This document shows positions 31,983-37,312 of a DNA stretch of 37,312 nt, in pieces (positions within the stretch are counted from its first letter, which is position 1; each line of letters begins with the position of its first letter). Source of the DNA: JBBSWB01 sp038046465 (GTDB lineage: Archaea; Nanobdellota; Nanobdellia; Woesearchaeales; GW2011-AR9); contig JBBSWB010000015.1 in NCBI GenBank assembly GCA_038046465.1, forward strand, positions 1-37,312, given 5' to 3'. Below the pieces are notes generated by a model. That model saw only the letters and a program-made list of their open reading frames with translations. It searched no databases and was not told the DNA's origin. A program made the translations under genes and the position numbers.

Positions 31983-34900
31983 ATGATAAAAGCGCTTAAA
32001 AAAGGAAAGAGTCTATTTTCTATTTTATTCGTCTTGTTTCTGTTATTACACTTTAGTATCTCCCTCCCCATTGTAAATGCTGCCTCCGCAGAGAAAGTTG
32101 ATCCCCAAATCATTGAGAAGACCATTGATGCGATGGAAACTTTAACCGACCTGCAAAAAGAATATTATAAAAGTGCTCTGAAGAATATCTTGACTCTGGA
32201 TGACTGGAACAAAATTACCCAACGGGCTAAGGATTATGGAACTCTCGAAGCCGCGGGTGAAATTGGAAAAGAGGTAGCGGACACGGCAGATAAAGTAGGA
32301 GCTTTAGACCCGTTAAAAGTTGCTAAATCCTTTTGGAAATTTGCTAAAGGCATATTTGGAGCCATTGACATTTATACTACAACCCTTGATGGGATGGCTT
32401 GGCTGGATGCTGCTAAAGCCTATAATGCAGACCCGAATAATGCAGAAAAAGACCAAGCCTATAGTGAAAAAGCTTTCCGTTTCTATAACAATTTTCTGCC
32501 TTTTGGCGGTATTATCTTTAGTATGATGGCCGACAGCATCGAAGGCGCCAGGGATAGAGCTGAATTTGAAGCCAATCAAAGAAAGACCATGGACAAGATT
32601 ATTTCGGATTATGAAATTAGAGCCGAAATAGAAATGAGGAAGAGAACAGCACAATTTGACAGAATTTTTACCGATCAAGGTGTTGCTAGTGCTGTTTTTG
32701 GTGAGGGCCAATTACAAGAGCCCAGATGGGAGATGCTGAGATATTTTAGTGATCAGCAAATTGAAAATACGGCAAAATTTATGCAGGAACATCCTCGGCC
32801 CGAGTATGGCGCATACAATACAGCGGCTTTTTTAAAAATGATGAAAAATGGCGGGCCCGTCAAAGAAGCTTTCCTCAGAAACATGAAAGGCGGCGGTCCG
32901 GCCGGTTTCGGCAAGCACAGTCCAGTCTATATGACTATTACTGACCCGTTCAATCATACTTATGGTGTTGATCCCGAGACCAAAAGATTGTTGTGTGACG
33001 ATGCGGCCATTTGTTCTCCTCTGCAAAAAGCGGGCGACGCGGAATATATTATCATTCCGAGCATCTATAATGGAGTCTATCAAATCCAGCTGGTGGGTTA
33101 TGCCGATGGTGATTATAATTTTTTATTCCAAGGTTTCAACCACGATTCTGAACTGCAGGGAAAAATAAAGATTAAAGGTTATATCCATAAAGGCGAAGTT
33201 TTGGCCGCCAATTTAACTATCACCCTCCTGGACAATGGCTATGAAATTAGCGAACCTAGCTTTGTGAAAACTGTCGAAAATTATCCTGTTCCGGCTGATC
33301 CGGAAATCTTGTTGCCGGCGATAGATAAAGACCCTTTGGAAATTTATTTTGAAGGAGATCCTTGTTTAATCTCTTCTAATTTTTTAGGATCGGGCAGCAG
33401 TTCAATGCAGACCAAAATGGCCGCAGAAGCGATTAAGTTAGATTACTTTATCTGTTTGAAAAAATCGGCCCGACCGACTTACCAGTTTTTCACGAATAAA
33501 ATCTTAGACCCTCAAGTTCTCAACAAAGATAATTTCCAACTGCTGGATGAAGAAAATAATCCCCTTAAAGGGCTAATTGAAGTAAAAGATTCTACTTTTT
33601 CTTTTACTCCCAATATTCCTCTGCGAGGAAAAGCGACTCTCCTTCTCAAAGGAGGAAACTCTGGAATCTGCAGTAAAACCGCAGTGTGCTTAAGCAAAGA
33701 TTTAGAATTTAGCGTGAGCGGTGTAGAGCCGGCCCGGCCCGGAGAGAAGGAAGTTCCTTTTGAGCTGATCGCTGGCAATCCTGTGGCTGTCATAAATCAC
33801 TTACAAATAACCAATCTCGAATCGGTTTCCAAGAAAGATGTTGCCGTCAGTATTCTTTCCTTCAAAAGTTTTCCTCCCAATATCTTCTTTTTCGTTTACA
33901 ATATTTCTTCTCCGGTTCCTTACGAAATTATCAAAGGCGAAAATGATTTCATCAAATTTAAAATTAAAGAATTAAAACCGGGAGAAACCCTCGATATTAA
34001 TCTGACTTATACGGGGATGCTGTGGGGGGCAGATTATTTTTCCCATCTTGATGTCAATAAAATAAGCGGAGATTATGATGCAGCTTTCCTGGAAAAGTTT
34101 ACTCAGGCAGCGGCAGGGATAGAAGTGGAAGATTCTCAAATTAAAGAATTAGCCCGAAAAATTGTGGGTGAAGAAAAAAATCCCTTCTGGAAAGCCTATA
34201 AGATTTACAACTGGATTACTCGTAACATTATTTATGATTATGAAAAAGCGGAGAGAGAAAATTTAGAAACAGGGGCTCTGCTCACTCTGCGAACTAAAAA
34301 GGGTACCTGTGATGATTACACTAAATTATTCGTTGCTTTAGCCCGCGCATCTGGAATCCCGGCACGTTCTGTGATGTTATATGTGATGGAGGGAAAAGCG
34401 AATGGCCATGGTTTTCCAGAAGTTTATCTTCCTCCTTATGGTTGGATTCCTCTCGACCCCACTTGGGGAACTATATTAGAAGAGTTTGCCCGAACCGAAC
34501 CGGGTTTATTTATTTTGGCTAAAGAAGATGGTCTAACAGATAATTATCAATGGAAGTCTCTTTTGGAAGGCGCGGAAGCCCAAGGCATAAGTGTAAGCTC
34601 TTCTTTGATAGGAGGATTATTAATAAGAGGAAAAGAGACCTGGAACGACCTCTCCGCGGATCATTTTTTCCTAGATATTTATCAGTTGACTTCCCTCTAT
34701 GAGATTAATGATCAATTATCTTTCCTGGAAAAATATAATCAGGGGATGGGACAACAACTATTTACAGTGGTGGAGAAGCCGCGAACCAGTGTGGTAGTAA
34801 CCGTTCAACGAGCCTTAGAAGCTTATCTTCATAATAATTATCCCGCAGTTCGTGCGGAAGTGCAGAAAGTCATTGCTGAACAACTGCAATTCGCTTCCAG

Positions 34901-35495
34901 CTCTTTCTCATTGCTGATGCCAAAAATACAAGAATATGTTGAAAGCCCTTATTCTTCTCGAAGCATGATTCTCCATGGGACTATTACTATAAATGGAGAA
35001 CAACAGAAAAATCCCACTCCCACCGAAGTGCTTCTGCAGATTAACCAAACCAAAAAAGAGATGGATCTGGTCCAAGAACAAGCCCGGGCTGGAGATTATT
35101 ATAACGCGGTTAAGACTATGATAGATTCATTTTACTCTACTTCAGGAGTTTATCCCAACTTAATGTCTGAGGCCGCCATGTCAGCAATACAAAACACGAT
35201 TTACACTGTAAAAAATATGCTTCGTTTTGATTTAGGGAGGATGATTTTGATCTTCGTTGTGATGGTGATCATGCCCATTCTTTGGATTTGGATGTCCATT
35301 AATTGTCTGGTCAAAAAGGAGTTTAGACACTTAAACAAAATAGTGTGGTTCTTGATAGTTTTTTTAATCTGTCTTCCAATTCCTATTGGAGCAATCATTT
35401 ATTTCTTTGTAGAATTTATCTGGAGAAAAAAGCCGATTAGCGATAATATCAAGAACAATAAAATAGTTATAAAAAGAAAGGATAACTCAAGATGA
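31983..35495 (+). CDS. Large membrane-anchored transglutaminase-like surface protein
   Basis: An 1170-aa protein with an N-terminal signal (FSILFVLFLLLHFSISLP), a helical region (about 40-270), beta-rich domains (about 310-700, with YNGVYQIQLVGYADGDYNF and a domain of CARDB/Big type near 595-690), and a transglutaminase-like core with a complete triad: Cys776 (KGTCDDYTKLFVALARASG), His809 (NGHGFPEVYL) and Asp825 (WIPLDPTWG). Two membrane helices (about 1084-1110 and 1118-1140) are followed by a Lys-rich tail, so the protein sits in the membrane with its bulk outside. It is a candidate for cross-linking or cleaving surface proteins. It is an active-site-complete counterpart of the smaller gene at 24562. 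The stop overlaps the next ATG. Confidence 0.82.
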   Translation: MIKALKKGKSLFSILFVLFLLLHFSISLPIVNAASAEKVDPQIIEKTIDAMETLTDLQKEYYKSALKNILTLDDWNKITQRAKDYGTLEAAGEIGKEVADTADKVGALDPLKVAKSFWKFAKGIFGAIDIYTTTLDGMAWLDAAKAYNADPNNAEKDQAYSEKAFRFYNNFLPFGGIIFSMMADSIEGARDRAEFEANQRKTMDKIISDYEIRAEIEMRKRTAQFDRIFTDQGVASAVFGEGQLQEPRWEMLRYFSDQQIENTAKFMQEHPRPEYGAYNTAAFLKMMKNGGPVKEAFLRNMKGGGPAGFGKHSPVYMTITDPFNHTYGVDPETKRLLCDDAAICSPLQKAGDAEYIIIPSIYNGVYQIQLVGYADGDYNFLFQGFNHDSELQGKIKIKGYIHKGEVLAANLTITLLDNGYEISEPSFVKTVENYPVPADPEILLPAIDKDPLEIYFEGDPCLISSNFLGSGSSSMQTKMAAEAIKLDYFICLKKSARPTYQFFTNKILDPQVLNKDNFQLLDEENNPLKGLIEVKDSTFSFTPNIPLRGKATLLLKGGNSGICSKTAVCLSKDLEFSVSGVEPARPGEKEVPFELIAGNPVAVINHLQITNLESVSKKDVAVSILSFKSFPPNIFFFVYNISSPVPYEIIKGENDFIKFKIKELKPGETLDINLTYTGMLWGADYFSHLDVNKISGDYDAAFLEKFTQAAAGIEVEDSQIKELARKIVGEEKNPFWKAYKIYNWITRNIIYDYEKAERENLETGALLTLRTKKGTCDDYTKLFVALARASGIPARSVMLYVMEGKANGHGFPEVYLPPYGWIPLDPTWGTILEEFARTEPGLFILAKEDGLTDNYQWKSLLEGAEAQGISVSSSLIGGLLIRGKETWNDLSADHFFLDIYQLTSLYEINDQLSFLEKYNQGMGQQLFTVVEKPRTSVVVTVQRALEAYLHNNYPAVRAEVQKVIAEQLQFASSSFSLLMPKIQEYVESPYSSRSMILHGTITINGEQQKNPTPTEVLLQINQTKKEMDLVQEQARAGDYYNAVKTMIDSFYSTSGVYPNLMSEAAMSAIQNTIYTVKNMLRFDLGRMILIFVVMVIMPILWIWMSINCLVKKEFRHLNKIVWFLIVFLICLPIPIGAIIYFFVEFIWRKKPISDNIKNNKIVIKRKDNSR

Positions 35496-36718
35496 AAAAA
35501 ATAATCTTTATTTTATTACTATTCGTTTTAGTAGTAGGTTGTGTCTTCAAATCGGCACCGCTGCAAAAAGCACAACTGGCTAATCCTGCTTCTGTTTATT
35601 GTCAAGAGCAAGGCGGGAATTTAGAAATCAGAACGACCGCGGATGGCTCGCAAACAGGTTATTGTAAATTTAATGACGGCACTGAATGCGAAGAATGGGC
35701 TTATTATCGTCAAGAATGTCCAATTCAAGCTCCAGAAAAAATTATTGCCTCTCCTAATCCCACTCCCACCCAAAAATTACAAATCCCTCCCGAAATCGAA
35801 AACAACTGTTTCGGTTTCGTTATCGGTGCTCCTGATGAAATTTCTCTGATTGCTCAAATCGGCGGAGCTTGGGCCCGACCGCATCCGGGTCCGTTTGCCT
35901 GGGGTTATCTCGAGCCGCAAAAAGGAACTTTTGAATTCACCATGGCAGATGACTATGTACGAGCGGGACAAGAGAATAATGTGGCCATTTTAGGAACGAT
36001 TTGGCCTTACGCCGACTGGGACCAAGCAGTATGTCATAGCAAAGAATGCGAAGTAACAACTGAGGACCAATTCTATCCGAGAGGTAAAGGAGACGGGATG
36101 CCAAAGTTGAGATGCGTGCCCTGTAGCATGGAAGGCTATAAAACTTTCCTCACGAAGCTAGTCGAAGGATACGGCGGCGATGGCGTGGAAGACATACCGG
36201 GATTGAAACTGCCTATCAAGTATTGGGAAATCTTGAACGAGCCTGAAATGAAAGATAGTTACTTAACGTTCTACAAGGGAACTCAGGAAGAATATGTACA
36301 AATATTAAAAGCGAGCAAGGAAGCAATAAAATCAGCATGCCCAGACTGTAAGATAGTCCAAGGCGGAGCAGCAGGAATCGACACTAACATGCTTACTTAC
36401 TGGAGAAAAATCTTCGAGCTGGGAGGAGCTGACTATTTTGACATTGCGAATATACACTTCATAAACTTCGGAGACCTGAGCACCCTGAATGTAAAAGATT
36501 TCAAAAAACTATTGCAAGAAAAAGGAATAAGCAAGCCGTTATGGGTGACAGAAGCCGAGTACGAGTCAGAATCTAAAGTGGAACGCTCTTTTACAGGAGC
36601 ATTAAACTCCGGCGCTTCAAAAATATTCTTCACAAGATTTGTCGTAGGGCAGAAATGGCCGCCAGTTCCTGGACAGTACTCAAAAGTTTATGATAAGGTA
36701 GTATCGAAATGCCCATAA
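35492..36718 (+). CDS. DUF333-glycoside-hydrolase lipoprotein
   Basis: A 408-aa lipoprotein. Lipobox FVLVVGCVF (Cys17). Residues 31-77 form a DUF333 domain (NPASVYCQEQGGNLEI, GYCKFNDGTECEEWAYY, Cys-Pro). From about 100 a clan GH-A-like TIM barrel: ARPHPGPFAWGYLEPQKGTF, candidate acid/base Glu250 in KYWEILNEPEM and nucleophile Glu354 (or 356) in PLWVTEAEYES. Pattern and spacing suit a retaining glycosidase; the substrate is unknown. An ATGA overlap (35492-35495) couples it to the large transglutaminase gene. It shares its DUF333 domain with the small lipoprotein at 36830 and its barrel type with that at 25371. Confidence 0.78.
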   Translation: MKKIIFILLLFVLVVGCVFKSAPLQKAQLANPASVYCQEQGGNLEIRTTADGSQTGYCKFNDGTECEEWAYYRQECPIQAPEKIIASPNPTPTQKLQIPPEIENNCFGFVIGAPDEISLIAQIGGAWARPHPGPFAWGYLEPQKGTFEFTMADDYVRAGQENNVAILGTIWPYADWDQAVCHSKECEVTTEDQFYPRGKGDGMPKLRCVPCSMEGYKTFLTKLVEGYGGDGVEDIPGLKLPIKYWEILNEPEMKDSYLTFYKGTQEEYVQILKASKEAIKSACPDCKIVQGGAAGIDTNMLTYWRKIFELGGADYFDIANIHFINFGDLSTLNVKDFKKLLQEKGISKPLWVTEAEYESESKVERSFTGALNSGASKIFFTRFVVGQKWPPVPGQYSKVYDKVVSKCP

Positions 36719-36786
36719 TCTAGAAGCATTACAAAAAATAAACCTAATAGTAATTGGAAAAATAACAAACTTATTAAATAAAATTG

Positions 36787-36799
36787 ACTATAATAAATA
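36787..36799 (+). promoter_or_regulatory. TATA-like element before the small DUF333 lipoprotein gene
   Basis: An AT-rich CTATAATAAATAC lies 30-43 bp before the ATG at 36830. Confidence 0.45.
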
Positions 36800-36829
36800 C
36801 AGTATGCATCATAAAAAGAAGATGAAATT

Positions 36830-37084
36830 ATGAAACTCTCAACATATGTATTAGTGTTAATCATTTTTGCATTATTTATTACTGGCTGTGCAAAACAGGC
36901 AGTTGAAGAAAAAACTGGAGAACAAGCATGGATAGCCAATCCCGCTTCTGTTTATTGCGAAGAGCAAGGTGGAGTATTAGAAATCAGAACTGCAATGGGG
37001 GGCAGTCAATTAGGTTATTGCACTTTACCTGGCGGGGTTGAATGCGAAGAATGGGCATATTACCGAGGAGAATGTCCTGCATAG
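36830..37084 (+). CDS. Small DUF333 lipoprotein
   Basis: An 84-aa lipoprotein. The signal peptide ends LFITGCAK, then a short linker is followed by a single DUF333 domain (NPASVYCEEQGGVLEIRT, GYCTLPGGVECEEWAYYRG, Cys-Pro). The domain is nearly the same as that in the gene just upstream at 35492, so it is a likely duplicate or a module donor. DUF333 appears in hemolysin-like small bacterial and archaeal exported proteins; its function is unknown. It has its own promoter and a following terminator. Confidence 0.82.
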   Translation: MKLSTYVLVLIIFALFITGCAKQAVEEKTGEQAWIANPASVYCEEQGGVLEIRTAMGGSQLGYCTLPGGVECEEWAYYRGECPA

Positions 37085-37106
37085 AAAGTTATAAAAAATA
37101 AATAAA

Positions 37107-37150
37107 AACCGGGCAGCACGCCCGGAAGAAGGTTTTGGTTTTTTAGATGT
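37107..37150 (+). terminator. Terminator of the DUF333 gene
   Basis: A perfect CCGGGC/GCCCGG stem (about 37109-37126, five-base loop) is followed by T-rich sequence (GGTTTTGGTTTTTTAG). From about 37150 to 37257 I see no gene. Confidence 0.65.
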
Positions 37151-37257
37151 TTTATGAAGAGGTGTGTTTATATTATAATCTAGATATGGGAAACTATATA
37201 AAGCACGTGAAGTCAGAGTAAAGAAAGTGTGTAAAGAAGGCATATCCGCAACACAAA

Positions 37258-37282
37258 TCCGTAATACTTCAGTATTCTGAAG
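37258..37282. repeat. Terminal inverted-repeat copy, right end
   Basis: TCCGTAATACTTCAG, a four-base spacer TATT and CTGAAG. It is the inverted copy of 28-52 with only two spacer bases different. CTTCAG/CTGAAG within each copy is itself palindromic. Confidence 0.6.
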
Positions 37283-37312
37283 TGATTTAATCTATATTCT
37301 CGAGTACAGAAA

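Noticed and set aside
37150..37312. Transposase-like start (a short KEGISATQI-like peptide) at the right end
   Set aside because: The frame is very short, interrupted and only vaguely helix-turn-helix-like; not enough for an insertion sequence call.
1..37312. CRISPR array or toxin-antitoxin/defence module
   Set aside because: No regularly spaced direct repeats, no Cas proteins and no recognisable defence genes were seen; the palindromic elements are single and irregular.

Overview
The window looks like AT-rich chromosomal DNA from a DPANN archaeon, most likely of the Woesearchaeota/Pacearchaeota (Nanoarchaeota-type) group. The evidence is archaeal TATA boxes about 25 bp before many starts, tRNA genes with archaeal bulge-helix-bulge introns and no encoded CCA, an archaeal S-layer protein, an archaeal HemK2-type methyltransferase and many archaeal-style lipoproteins. 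The lineage is inferred from gene content, not from a phylogeny.

Layout. 1-2.5 kb (minus): MazG-like pyrophosphohydrolase, glucose-dehydrogenase-like zinc enzyme, ScpA. 2.49-2.73 kb (minus): a tRNA-Val(UAC) gene with two introns, followed by an orphan copy of a tRNA 3' part. 2.8-4.8 kb: a methyltransferase-kinase fusion and a convergent, C-terminally missing Ski2/Hel308-like helicase. 4.8-7.8 kb: a structured leader and the S-layer gene with a strong terminator. 8.1-10.1 kb: AI-2E-type permease, an unknown protein, a small membrane protein. 10.1-13.3 kb: three large GC-rich palindromic intergenic elements, a tRNA-Val(GAC) gene with three introns, a methyltransferase and a 502-aa unknown protein. 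13.3-17.6 kb: a metal/oxidative-stress cluster made of a membrane-bound winged-helix regulator with a Cys/His/Met loop, an Fe/Mn superoxide dismutase family protein, an HMA-domain membrane protein with a Cys-rich tail, and a CopA-type P1B ATPase. 17.7-19.8 kb: a 710-aa protein built on an AP-endonuclease/xylose-isomerase-like barrel.

19.9-37.1 kb: a long, entirely plus-strand run of exported proteins with near-identical signal peptides and tiny or overlapping junctions. It encodes beta-propellers, two transglutaminase-like proteins, two glycoside-hydrolase-like lipoproteins, DUF333 lipoproteins, Cys-pair-repeat lipoproteins and three unknown multispan membrane proteins. I read it as a cell-envelope or surface-polymer processing island. 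One propeller gene is broken by a one-base shift in a G run.

The most unusual signals are the multi-intron tRNA-Val genes, which share an identical 3' half including the T-loop intron; the palindromic elements; and the surface-protein island. The two ends of the window carry inverted copies of a 25-nt sequence.
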